Below are positions 25,000 through 33,511 of a DNA stretch of 34,060 nucleotides, piece after piece. Position 1 is the first letter of the stretch. Every line of letters starts with the position of its first letter. Position numbers and translations under genes: made by a program. The stretch lies in the NCBI GenBank assembly GCA_016784735.1, contig JADHUC010000100.1, positions 1 to 34,060 of the forward strand, written 5' to 3'. This DNA is from Pirellulaceae bacterium (GTDB lineage: Bacteria > Planctomycetota > Planctomycetia > Pirellulales > Pirellulaceae). The notes beneath the pieces are model-generated. The model was not told the DNA's origin and searched no databases. It worked only from the letters and a program-made list of their open reading frames with translations.

Positions 25000-25020
25000 G
25001 TGCCTGCGCCGCTTCGCGGC
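25000..25020 (-). repeat. REP-like hairpin copy 4
   Basis: On the minus strand: GCCGC-GAA-GCGGC followed by GCAGGCAC, identical to copy 1 in inverse orientation. It ends 49 nt before the BatA-like start. Confidence 0.8.
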
Positions 25021-25069
25021 TACCGCGCTCGCTCACGAGTTCAGAGTATCGACCGAGACACTTGGCCTA

Positions 25070-27424
25070 ATGGCATTCGTCAACTTCTCACTCATTTTCG
25101 GCGGTTTGCTAGTGACGATCCCGATCGTCCTGCACTTGGTGATGCGCCAACGACCGAAGCAGATGGTCTTTCCGGCGTTGCGGTTTATTCAGCAACGTCG
25201 CGACGCGAATCGGCGGAAGATGCAACTTCGCCACTGGCTGCTGCTGGCCCTTCGCTGTCTGGCGATCGCCCTGCTGGCCGCGGCGTTGGCCCGGCCGAGC
25301 GTCCATTCGATGGCCCTGGGCAACTGGATTGCCACGGGCGTTCTGGGGACGCTGTTCCTTGTGGTCGGCCTGCTTGCGTTGCTGTCCGCATTGCAGCGGC
25401 GCGGAAGAGTTGCCGTATTGAGCTTCCTTGCCGCGACCTTGCTGGTAGGCATCGTTCTGTCGGTCATGTTGGCCAAGTCGCTTGGCGACGGCGAGAAACA
25501 CGCGATCGGCAATCAGCAGGCGCCGGTCAGTGCGGTGCTGGTATTCGACACCTCGCCGCGCATGCAGTATCTCTGGCAAAACAAATCACGGCTGGAGCAA
25601 GCCCGGGAGATCGCGTTATGGCTCATACGTCAACTGCCGGCCGATAGCGAAGTTGCAGTCGTCGATTCGCGATCCGCTGGCGCCGTGTTTGCCGTAGATC
25701 TGGCAGCCGCCGAACGGTCGATCGAGCGTCTAGAGATCGCGGGCGTGCCGCTGCCGCTGACCGATGCCGTGAACCAGGCGGTCGAGCTTGCCGTCGAGAC
25801 CACCAAGGCACGCAAGGAAGTGTACGTTTTCACGGACGTGACACGCCCCGCCTGGTCCGCGGCGTCGCCCGTCCTACTGCAACGACGTTTGGGCGAAGCC
25901 GACGACGTCTTGCTGTACATCATCGACGTGGGCATCGACAATCCGCAAAACACGATATTGGGCGATGTACGGCTGTCGGCCGACGTGTTACCCAAGAGCG
26001 GCGAACTGACGTTACACACAGAAGTGAGTTGCGTGGGTCCAGGCGGCCCAAGCACGATCGAACTGTTGCTGGAGGAGCCGGATCCGGAACGTCCGTTGAT
26101 CATGGACGGCGAGATGTTGCTGCCCGCGGCGCAGCGACGCAGTCAACAGGTTATCGATCTGCCCGAAAACGGAGCCCAAATGATCAGCTTCCACCTGAGC
26201 GGGCTCGACATGGGTGTCCATCAGGCGCAAATCAAATTGACCGGGAAGGACGGTCTGGCGATCGACAATCTTCGCTTTTTCACAGTCGAGGTCCAGGAAG
26301 CGTCGCCTGTGCTAGTGCTGGCTCCGGCGGGAACGACGACGAAGTTCTTCGTCGAGGCGATCGCACCGTACGAGTATCGCGAAACGGGCCGGGCGCGATA
26401 CGATTGTTCGGTCCAGCAGCAGGCCGAGTTGCCGAACCTGGACCTGAATGATTATGCCGCAGTCTGCCTGTTGGATCCCTCGCCGCTCACGCCGCCGGAC
26501 TGGGCGAAGCTGGCGGCGTACGTTCGCGGCGGAGGCGGGCTGGCAGTTTTCCTGGGCCACAATGCTGATCAGGCCTCGTTCAACGATCCGGCGGCGCACT
26601 CGCTGCTCGGGGGCAAGTTGGCCCGCCAATGGCGATCGCCGGGCGACTTGTTCTTGGCCCTGCGTGATCTGAACCATCCAGTCACTGCTGCGTTTCGCGA
26701 CATTGCGACTACGGTGCCCTGGCATCAGTTTCCCGTTTTCCGGCATTGGGTGCTGGAAGACTTCTCGCCGAACGCGCAACTGGTCATCCCATTTAGCAGC
26801 AACAAAGCCGCGTTGTTGGAGACCACGCTGGAACGCGGACGAGCCTTGATCATGACCACGCCGGTATCCGATCCGGTTCGCCTGCAGGGCCGTCAGACCT
26901 GGAACGAGTTGCCCACGGGCGAAAATGCGTGGCCTTACGTGATGCTGGTCAACGAAATGATGACTCATCTTGTGGACACTGCAGGTACGAAGCTGAACTA
27001 TCTGGCAGGCCAGACGGCGATGCTGCCCAACAGTCGCGACCGCTATCCCGAGCGATATCAGTTGTTCACGCCGCTGGGCCAGCCGCAGGACGTGACGGCG
27101 GCCGACGGCAGGATCATGGTCAAGTTTACTGAGTACCCGGGCGCGTATCGGCTGAAAGGCAATCAAGCCGGCCCGATCGGTCGTGGCTTCAGCGTGAATC
27201 TACCACGAGCAGCGAGCGACTTGGAACGACTCCCCAGGGATGAACTCGACGCGATGCTTGGACCGAATCGGTATCACTTTGCTCGAAGCAAGGACGAGAT
27301 CGTGTTGGGCATCGGCGAGGCGCGCATGGGACGCGAATTCTACCCGTTTCTGATCCTGGTGGTCGCTCTCGTGCTAGCACTGGAGCACCTACTGGCGAAC
27401 CGTTTCTATCGGTCGACCGATTAG
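25070..27424 (+). CDS. BatA-like membrane protein with von Willebrand A-like domain
   Basis: Predicted 784-aa inner-membrane protein. Start ATG 25070 places the canonical BatA N-terminus (FVNFSLIFGGLLVTIPIVLH) at residue 3; 41 upstream residues fall in the REP hairpins and are rejected. TM helices at about 5-23, 57-75, 88-108, 114-134 and near 757-777. Residues 155-165 (AVLVFDTSPRM) are a vWA strand with a degenerate MIDAS: Asp160 and Ser162 are kept, but the second Ser is replaced. Around 458-500 LNDYAAVCLLDPS...VRGGGGLAVFLGHNAD resembles a GATase1-like domain found in BatA relatives. It belongs with MoxR and DUF58, from which it is now separated by the transposase; no ribosome binding site is obvious. 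Confidence 0.88.
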   Translation: MAFVNFSLIFGGLLVTIPIVLHLVMRQRPKQMVFPALRFIQQRRDANRRKMQLRHWLLLALRCLAIALLAAALARPSVHSMALGNWIATGVLGTLFLVVGLLALLSALQRRGRVAVLSFLAATLLVGIVLSVMLAKSLGDGEKHAIGNQQAPVSAVLVFDTSPRMQYLWQNKSRLEQAREIALWLIRQLPADSEVAVVDSRSAGAVFAVDLAAAERSIERLEIAGVPLPLTDAVNQAVELAVETTKARKEVYVFTDVTRPAWSAASPVLLQRRLGEADDVLLYIIDVGIDNPQNTILGDVRLSADVLPKSGELTLHTEVSCVGPGGPSTIELLLEEPDPERPLIMDGEMLLPAAQRRSQQVIDLPENGAQMISFHLSGLDMGVHQAQIKLTGKDGLAIDNLRFFTVEVQEASPVLVLAPAGTTTKFFVEAIAPYEYRETGRARYDCSVQQQAELPNLDLNDYAAVCLLDPSPLTPPDWAKLAAYVRGGGGLAVFLGHNADQASFNDPAAHSLLGGKLARQWRSPGDLFLALRDLNHPVTAAFRDIATTVPWHQFPVFRHWVLEDFSPNAQLVIPFSSNKAALLETTLERGRALIMTTPVSDPVRLQGRQTWNELPTGENAWPYVMLVNEMMTHLVDTAGTKLNYLAGQTAMLPNSRDRYPERYQLFTPLGQPQDVTAADGRIMVKFTEYPGAYRLKGNQAGPIGRGFSVNLPRAASDLERLPRDELDAMLGPNRYHFARSKDEIVLGIGEARMGREFYPFLILVVALVLALEHLLANRFYRSTD

Positions 27425-27438
27425 TTCAAGTCTGAACG
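27425..27438. promoter_or_regulatory. Candidate MarR operator box 1
   Basis: TTCA-AGTC-TGAACG; the preceding G makes a five-base inverted repeat GTTCA/TGAAC. It begins immediately after the BatA stop codon and lies 31 bp upstream of box 2. Confidence 0.4.
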
Positions 27439-27455
27439 GTTTCCCGCCCGAATCT

Positions 27456-27469
27456 TTCATAGTTGAACG
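27456..27469. promoter_or_regulatory. Candidate MarR operator box 2
   Basis: TTCA-TAGT-TGAACG, the same half-site arrangement as box 1, 31 bp away (about three helical turns), 37 nt before the MarR start. A dimer at each box would sit on the same DNA face. Confidence 0.4.
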
Positions 27470-27505
27470 ATCTTATCTGTCTTCGTCTTTGACGGTCGCC
27501 GAGCG

Positions 27506-28075
27506 ATGTCTCGCCCTATGCCTCAATTAGCGCGCCCATCTGGCATCCCGGCCGGGATCGACGATCTCGGTCCGGTTGAGCTGCTGCGCCTAGTCTCGCA
27601 GTGTGAGCGCGAGTTACGACGGACGCTGGCGGACCGTGTCCGCCGCTGGGGCATCAGCGACGTCGAGCTGCTTGTGCTGTGGTTGTGCTGCGAAGCCCGC
27701 GAGCCTGGCATCGCGCAAAACGAATTGGCTGTAGCTGTGGGCGTTTCGGCGGCGCAAATGAGCGGGCTGGTCGAGTGTTTGCGCCAGCGAGGGTTGTTGG
27801 CTGCCAAACGATGCGCAGAAGACCGCCGCAGGCAGTACTGGACCCTCGCCGACGAAGGCAGCCGCATGATGAACGAGATCCGAACGGACTTCGGGGCCGT
27901 TTCAGTCGCTCTTACCAAACACCTGTCCGTCGACGAGCAGAAACTGCTGGCGTCGCTGCTCGAACGGTTGGTGCGTGCCGCAGAGCGACCGCTTGCTTTG
28001 CGAGCAGTCACCCCGGATATCGACGATAGTGGTCAGCACAGGGAAGTGCACGATGAGAACACGAAGAAAGACTGA
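27506..28075 (+). CDS. MarR-family winged-helix transcription regulator
   Basis: Predicted 189-aa MarR-type repressor. The recognition region is visible at about residues 69-116: GIAQNELAVAVGVSAAQMSG, then ECLRQRGLL, then the wing DRRRQYWTLADEG. Flanking N- and C-terminal helices (LLRLVSQCERELRRTL; LTKHLSVDEQKLLASLLERL) should form the dimer interface. ATG 27506 is used; ATG 27518 is also possible and neither has a clear ribosome binding site. Its last 23 nt overlap the start of the TolC-like gene, so it probably controls its own operon including this efflux component. Two TTCA-N4-TGAACG boxes upstream are candidate operators. The ligand is unknown. Confidence 0.85.
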   Translation: MSRPMPQLARPSGIPAGIDDLGPVELLRLVSQCERELRRTLADRVRRWGISDVELLVLWLCCEAREPGIAQNELAVAVGVSAAQMSGLVECLRQRGLLAAKRCAEDRRRQYWTLADEGSRMMNEIRTDFGAVSVALTKHLSVDEQKLLASLLERLVRAAERPLALRAVTPDIDDSGQHREVHDENTKKD

Positions 28076-31000
28076 CAGGCTGCGACGGTCCAGTATGTGG
28101 GCCCTCGTCTCGTTGCTCGCAGTGGCGACGATCGGCGGTTGCCATCGCAGCTACTATCGCCAGAAAGCCGACAGCGATGCCTATTCGCTGATCACCGAGA
28201 AAGCGTATCATCCACATTGGGCGTTAGAGGATTGCAGTATCGAAGTCGATCCGCGTTCGCGCATGTTTGATCCTTTCGACCCGGACCGCCCCCCCATGCC
28301 GCCCGACGATCCGGACTCGCATCAGTACATGCACATGGTCGACGGCAAGCGGGGATTTCCACGCTGGCACGCCAATGGCGACACGACGGAGTTGGAGAAC
28401 CCCTACTGGCGCGAATATTTGCCCTTGAACGAAGACGGCGTCCTGGTTCTAGATGCTCATACCGCAGTGCAATTGGCGCTTCTACATTCCCGTGAATACC
28501 AAAACGCACTGGAACAGCTTTATCTTTCCGCCTTGGACGTGAGTTTCGAGCGGTTTCGCTTCGACTCGCAGTTCTTTGGCGGCTATACCGTGGATTACAA
28601 CGCCGATGGACGTTTACGGAGTGGGGCAGGCGATTCTCGGAGCGCGCTGAGTCTAACGACGAGTGGTCCCGCTACGGCCAATATTAGGATGAACAAACTG
28701 TACACCACCGGAGCCGATCTAGTCGTGGGGCTGGCCAACTCGTTGATATGGCAGTTCTCAGGTCCGGATACGTATGCGGCAACGACGCTCTTGGACTTCA
28801 CGCTGGTCCAGCCCCTGCTGCGCAATGGCGGCCGCGATCGCATCATGGAACGGCTGACCTTGGCCGAGCGGACGTTGCTGGCGAACGTCCGCCAGATGGA
28901 GCGTTTTCGCCGAGGATTCCATTTGGAAGTCGTTACGGGGGTCGATGCGGGTCAGGGGCCGTCGCGTCGCGGCGGCGTGTTCGGCGGTGCCGGTTTGGAG
29001 GGCTTCAGCGGAGTCGGCGGCGGTGGTTTCGGACGTCTCGCCGGCGGCGGCGCAGCGAGTTTCGGAGGCGGAACAGGCGCGGCGCAGGCAGGTGGCTTCA
29101 TGGGGCTGTTGCAGACACAGCAGGAAATCCACAACCTGAGTTTCAATCTGTACTCTCTACGCTCCAACCACTTTCGCCTGCGCATGACGCTGCAGGAACT
29201 GCTGTCCCGGAGAGACATCGACAGCGCAGCCGTGGTCGGCCAACGACTGCAAGTGGCTCAGGCACGCCAAGCTGTATTGCGGGCCGAGAGTCAACTTGAG
29301 ATTGCAGCGACCGGCTATGAGAGTCAACTGGATCGGTTCAAGATCACGCTGGGCCTTTCGCCCGAAATCTGTCTTGAAATCAAAGACCCCATGCTCGAGC
29401 GGTTGAATCTCATCCATCGCGATGTGGTGGACCTGCAGGAAGAAGTCAGCGAGTTGCAGCAAGCGGTCGGCGACAGCCTCGAGACGGCGTTGGCCGTGTT
29501 GCTCACCGCCGACGACACGGCCCCAGCCTGGCGGGACACACTGACACGGGAACTCCAAGAGTTGAAAGTCAGGTTGGATGCAGTTGAAGACATTCGCAGT
29601 CGCTTGACGGACGGCGACAATTCCCAGATCCGTCGCTCTCACGCTGATGGCGTCAAACTGCTGAGCATCCTGGAACAAACGATCCAGGAGCACGCAGGCG
29701 CCGATCGGGCTGGCGTTGACCCTCAGGACCTGCAGGCCGATATCGACCTTCTAACACGCATCCGAAACGAAATCGCAAGCGAAAACTGGTGGCAGAACCT
29801 TCAAAGTTTCCACCGTTTCAATCTCCTGCGCGATCAAATACATGACATCGACGCTTTCCGGCTGCTGTTGGATTCCGGTGGTCGCGTCAATATCGAGTGG
29901 ATGCAGACCGACACGAATCCCACCACACGAGCCATGTACGAAAAGTACCGCGACCTAGTTCAGGCGATGGAAAACATGCCCGATGCCGAGGCAAAGACGA
30001 CCCACGACCAGATCGCTGGCTGGCTCGAACAGGACGTCCAGCCTCTGAATGAACAGTACAAGCAGATGACGCAAGACTACCCTTGGCTTGAGCAGGTGGA
30101 CCGCTGGCGGGCTATTCCGTACGAGGTGGAAGGCGCTGGCGAAGAAGACCCAATGAACAGAATCCGGTTGCTCGAACGATTGTTTGCCCAATTGGTCGAC
30201 ATGCTGCTGGACACCTCGGCCCGCATGGATGCGTCGGGCAGTTTCGACAGTCTTCCGGGCAACGTTCGAGCCCTCCGGGAGAAAATCGACGAACTGATCG
30301 CGGACTTGCCAAATCAGACTTCCGCGGAATTGGCGGATCGTTTTCGCCGAGAAGTTTCGCGACCGCTTCCGCAAGAGTTGGTGAATCTGGCCGACAACGT
30401 GCTCGAACTATCGCTGGTACAAGCCCGCACACGGGCCGAGACCGTTTCGCTGGTCCACATCGATCTGCATCCCGTAGCGGCTGTGGATATCGCCAGAGTG
30501 AACCGGCGCGATTGGATGAATGCGCGGGCAGCCCTAGTGGACACGTGGCGGTTGATCGAATTCAATGCGGACAACTTGGAAAGCACGCTGGATATCGTGT
30601 TCAGCGGCGACATGAGCACTCGCGATGACAATCCCTTCAAGTTCGACTCAGCAACCGGCCGTTTGCGCGCGGCCGTGCAGTTTGACGCTCCGCTAACGCG
30701 GCTGTCCGAACGCAACACGTACCGCCAAGCCTTGATCGAATATCAACAGGCTCGTCGCAATTACTATGCGATCGAGGATCAAATTTCGCGTGGATTCCGC
30801 GACACGATCAGAACGATCCTTCTGAACCAGAGAAACTTCCAGTTGCGGCGCGAAGCGGTATGGGCGGCCGCACAGCAAATCGAACTGAACCAGGAGTCTC
30901 GCAGAATCAGTGACGTGCAGAGCCAGGCATCCGGACCAACGGCAACGCGCGACGCCGTATCCGCGTTGGGCGACTTGTTGACAGCGCAAAACGATTTCCT

Positions 31001-31295
31001 CAGTATTTGGGTTACTTATGAGGTGCTGCGACGCGCGTTGGATTTCGATTTGGGCACCATGCAGTTGGATGCGGAAAGCATGTGGATCGACCCGGGTCCG
31101 TTGACTCCCGAGCACGGGTATCCGGGGATTGGTGGCGGCGGCGCGTGTTGGCCCGGAAAGATGGTAATGCCGGAGAATGGTAGCACGGTCATGAATTGGT
31201 GCACCGACGCCGAAGACTTCGAAACGCCACTGCCGGCGGACGACCATCCGCTACCAGAGCCGGAGATCGAGCCGATCGCTGATCCGAGCCCGTAG
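28053..31295 (+). CDS. Very large TolC-like outer-membrane efflux lipoprotein
   Basis: Predicted 1080-aa outer-membrane protein, about twice the usual TolC length (about 450-500). ATG 28053 follows AGGGAAG. A lipoprotein signal is seen: basic start, hydrophobic core, lipobox TIGGC with Cys30. N-terminal efflux half at about 128-440 (TAVQLALLHSREYQNALEQL, then ITLGLSP), C-terminal half at about 820-1010 (SERNTYRQALIEYQQARRNY, EDQISRGFRDTI). Two insertions stand out: a Gly-rich loop (about 302-350) and about 350 residues of charged helix (about 440-785). The tail is acidic and Pro-rich. No HlyD, ABC or RND partner lies in the window. Confidence 0.85.
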   Translation: MRTRRKTDRLRRSSMWALVSLLAVATIGGCHRSYYRQKADSDAYSLITEKAYHPHWALEDCSIEVDPRSRMFDPFDPDRPPMPPDDPDSHQYMHMVDGKRGFPRWHANGDTTELENPYWREYLPLNEDGVLVLDAHTAVQLALLHSREYQNALEQLYLSALDVSFERFRFDSQFFGGYTVDYNADGRLRSGAGDSRSALSLTTSGPATANIRMNKLYTTGADLVVGLANSLIWQFSGPDTYAATTLLDFTLVQPLLRNGGRDRIMERLTLAERTLLANVRQMERFRRGFHLEVVTGVDAGQGPSRRGGVFGGAGLEGFSGVGGGGFGRLAGGGAASFGGGTGAAQAGGFMGLLQTQQEIHNLSFNLYSLRSNHFRLRMTLQELLSRRDIDSAAVVGQRLQVAQARQAVLRAESQLEIAATGYESQLDRFKITLGLSPEICLEIKDPMLERLNLIHRDVVDLQEEVSELQQAVGDSLETALAVLLTADDTAPAWRDTLTRELQELKVRLDAVEDIRSRLTDGDNSQIRRSHADGVKLLSILEQTIQEHAGADRAGVDPQDLQADIDLLTRIRNEIASENWWQNLQSFHRFNLLRDQIHDIDAFRLLLDSGGRVNIEWMQTDTNPTTRAMYEKYRDLVQAMENMPDAEAKTTHDQIAGWLEQDVQPLNEQYKQMTQDYPWLEQVDRWRAIPYEVEGAGEEDPMNRIRLLERLFAQLVDMLLDTSARMDASGSFDSLPGNVRALREKIDELIADLPNQTSAELADRFRREVSRPLPQELVNLADNVLELSLVQARTRAETVSLVHIDLHPVAAVDIARVNRRDWMNARAALVDTWRLIEFNADNLESTLDIVFSGDMSTRDDNPFKFDSATGRLRAAVQFDAPLTRLSERNTYRQALIEYQQARRNYYAIEDQISRGFRDTIRTILLNQRNFQLRREAVWAAAQQIELNQESRRISDVQSQASGPTATRDAVSALGDLLTAQNDFLSIWVTYEVLRRALDFDLGTMQLDAESMWIDPGPLTPEHGYPGIGGGGACWPGKMVMPENGSTVMNWCTDAEDFETPLPADDHPLPEPEIEPIADPSP

Positions 31296-31466
31296 TGATT
31301 AGACAACATCCATCAGTGGCGACGTTGACTTTCTTCGACGCGTCCTTCGCTGAGAGCGAGGTTGAGCGGTCCCCAATCGCCTGTAGTGCCTGCTATTTCA
31401 GCACTTATGGCGAATTGAACCGCAGGCCGTGAAGTTCGGCGCAGTTCTTGCAACGGTTCGCCGAAC

Positions 31467-32267
31467 ATGCGTGCTAGTGATCTCGTAGAAATTGCTGCTG
31501 CCTTGGCGGTCAATGGGCGTGCGTTCATTCGCGGGCAAGGCCGCCTGTCAGACACTCATATCCACGAGTACTGGTCGGCGTCAAAAGCTCGGCATGAACG
31601 GTGGACTCGGGCTTTGACCGAGTATCAACGGCGAACCGGGCGAGGAACACGGATGGCTCAATCGTGGTCTCGCATCTCTGTGGTCATGGAAGAAGTCTTT
31701 ACCGGCGAAATCTTGACTCGCGTTTGGACCGCAATCGCCTGCGAGCATGATCGGCGACACGGCTTGAGTTATGTCTCGCCGGTCGTGCGTAGCGCACTGA
31801 TCGCCCACCTCGAAGCCCGCAATCGCGCATTGAGTGTGTTGTTCGACGCCGACGACTACGATCTGGACGAAGTGTTGGTGGTCAACCGTCTGCGCTGTCG
31901 CAGCGAACGCTGGACCGATGTCTTGTTAGCCCAACTGGTTCCGGAGTGCGACATCACGGACTACGCCTTCGACATCAAACGCGTCCTCGACTTTGCCGAC
32001 GATTTCTCGGGCGATTCTGGTGTCCCGGATAGCGATCAAGCGTGGCGGATTCTCGAAGCCTCTCTGAAATCCGCCTTCCGGACGGACACGGCTCGCCAGT
32101 CCACGAACGCCGATCTGAACGCCCAGATTGCCTCCGCCATTCTCTCTTGTTTTCGCCCTGACCTATGGGATGCGACGGGCGTGCTCACGTCGTTATGGAT
32201 GGAACGCATGAGCTACACGACCTCGGGCACGCAGGCCATGATCGACGAATTGCTGGCCGTCGACTAG
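31467..32267 (+). CDS. Hypothetical helical protein, unknown
   Basis: Predicted 266-aa soluble protein that I do not recognise. It lacks a signal peptide and TM segments. The first 140 residues are rich in helix-forming residues and Arg (WSASKARHERWTRALTEYQR, SRISVVMEEVFTGEILTRVW), followed by acidic segments (FDADDYDLDEVL, DFADDFSGDSGVPDSD). The central CEHDRRHGLSYVSPVV contains a His/Asp cluster that might bind metal, but no known motif is clear. The start ATG 31467 has no strong ribosome binding site. It is separated from the TolC-like gene by 171 nt and is convergent with the aminotransferase gene, with 5 nt between stops. Confidence 0.62.
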   Translation: MRASDLVEIAAALAVNGRAFIRGQGRLSDTHIHEYWSASKARHERWTRALTEYQRRTGRGTRMAQSWSRISVVMEEVFTGEILTRVWTAIACEHDRRHGLSYVSPVVRSALIAHLEARNRALSVLFDADDYDLDEVLVVNRLRCRSERWTDVLLAQLVPECDITDYAFDIKRVLDFADDFSGDSGVPDSDQAWRILEASLKSAFRTDTARQSTNADLNAQIASAILSCFRPDLWDATGVLTSLWMERMSYTTSGTQAMIDELLAVD

Positions 32268-32272
32268 CAAAC

Positions 32273-33433
32273 TCACAATAGCCGCCTTAGTGCATCCACC
32301 AGCAGGTCGATATCTTTGTGAGTGTTGTAGAGATGGCACGATACGCGGATCCAGCGGCGGTCGTCCCAGGTGATGATGGGAACCTCGATCGCGTGTTCGG
32401 TCCAGAGTTGTCTTTGCAACATCGCGGCGTCCCCCGAAGGCAGCGGCACCTGAGCCATGCTGCCGTACCATTCTGACGAGTCTGTCACGATTGGCTCGTT
32501 GCCTGTCAAATCGACCAGTCGATGGCGCGCGTACTTGGCCAACTGGTGCGTCCGGTCACGAAACCTCTCTAGCCCAACGTCCCGTAGGAAGGCGATCGCG
32601 ACCGGCACTGTAAGATAGGCAGTAGGATCGCGAGTCCCACTCCAAATGAACTCGTCGCTCCAAGTCTGCACGGAATTCTCCGGAAGTCGCCCCCAACTCA
32701 GAAGGGGCGGCTGGATCTGGCCGTCGTACTGCGGTGCAACATACAGAAAACCGCTGCCGAACGGTGCACACAGCCATTTGTGGCAACTGGCGCAATAGAA
32801 GTCACATTCCAAACTCTCCAGATCCAACGGCAGTTGGGCGGGCACGTGGGGGCCGTCAAGGCAGACGGCAATGCCCCGACTATGGGCCTGGGCAACGATC
32901 TGCTGGACGGGCAGGGTGATTGCCGTGGGCGAGGTGATGTGACTGACCACCAGCAATCGTGTTCGGTCCGTCGTTGCCGCGAAGATCGCATCCAGCACTT
33001 GATCCGTGGATTCGATTGGCAGTGGCAGGCGAGCAACGCGTGGCTCGGCAGCACCGGCTCGCTTGGCCGCTCGTGCCCAGATTCTCCGGACGGCCCCATA
33101 CTCGTGATCCGTCAGGACGACCTCGTCGCCGGGCCGCAACGGAAAGCTGTCCGCTACCACGTTCATCGCGGCCGTTGCATTCTCGACGAAGGCCAGATTC
33201 CGTTCATCCGCCCCAACGAACTCCGCCAGACTGCGGCGCGACTGGAACCATGCTTCTTCGTACTTGCGCATGAAGAAGTCCATTGGCTGGCGGTACAAAC
33301 GGTCTTGCCACACTCGCCGGGCCGTTTGGACCGGCTTGGGTGGGGGCCCAAAAGAACCATGGTTAAGATAGGTGACACCGGGGCTCAGGTCCCACTGTTC
33401 GTTCCAGAGTTCCAGGTCATCATCGCGCGTCAT
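32273..33433 (-). CDS. Class V PLP-dependent aminotransferase (isopenicillin-N-epimerase-like)
   Basis: Predicted 386-aa fold-type I PLP enzyme of the aminotransferase class V/CefD-like group. ATG 33433 follows AAGGA by 10 nt; GTG 33454 would add seven residues. Key regions: YLNHGSFGPPP at 22-32 (typical of the isopenicillin-N epimerase-like branch), ENATAAMN (phosphate contacts) at 84-91, SHITSPTAI at 164-172, CLDGPH with Asp193 binding the pyridine nitrogen, and CASCHKWLCAPFGSGFL with Schiff-base Lys219. Members act as epimerases, desulfurases or ergothioneine-type C-S lyases; no specificity can be read here. It is complete and convergent with the helical gene. Confidence 0.9.
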   Translation of the reverse strand: MTRDDDLELWNEQWDLSPGVTYLNHGSFGPPPKPVQTARRVWQDRLYRQPMDFFMRKYEEAWFQSRRSLAEFVGADERNLAFVENATAAMNVVADSFPLRPGDEVVLTDHEYGAVRRIWARAAKRAGAAEPRVARLPLPIESTDQVLDAIFAATTDRTRLLVVSHITSPTAITLPVQQIVAQAHSRGIAVCLDGPHVPAQLPLDLESLECDFYCASCHKWLCAPFGSGFLYVAPQYDGQIQPPLLSWGRLPENSVQTWSDEFIWSGTRDPTAYLTVPVAIAFLRDVGLERFRDRTHQLAKYARHRLVDLTGNEPIVTDSSEWYGSMAQVPLPSGDAAMLQRQLWTEHAIEVPIITWDDRRWIRVSCHLYNTHKDIDLLVDALRRLL

Positions 33434-33511
33434 CGCCAAAGCTTCCTTGACCACCGGAGGTGTTTTGTTGACAATGCAGAGTTGTTGGCCTCTTCAAGTT
33501 AGCATTTCTGC

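Larger units (their letters stand above)
24336..25020. mobile_element. IS200/IS605-type (REP-associated) insertion element
   Basis: A single HUH transposase gene is bracketed by two REP-like hairpins on each side in mirror orientation: copies 1 and 2 on the + strand upstream, 3 and 4 on the - strand downstream. Outer copies 1 and 4 are exact inverted repeats of 22 bp. No tnpB and no target-site duplication is visible, as expected for single-strand HUH transposition. The limits given are the outer edges of the hairpins; the true cleavage sites cannot be set by eye. It interrupts a MoxR-DUF58-BatA cluster. Confidence 0.72.

Noticed and set aside
24336..25020. Repeated hairpins as a CRISPR array
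   Set aside because: The repeats are short, inverted about a transposase gene, differ in stem sequence and have no regular spacers or cas genes.
32780..33502. 240-aa plus-strand frame opposite the class V aminotransferase
   Set aside because: The aminotransferase has the PLP lysine and substrate motifs; the shadow has no motif and no ribosome binding site.
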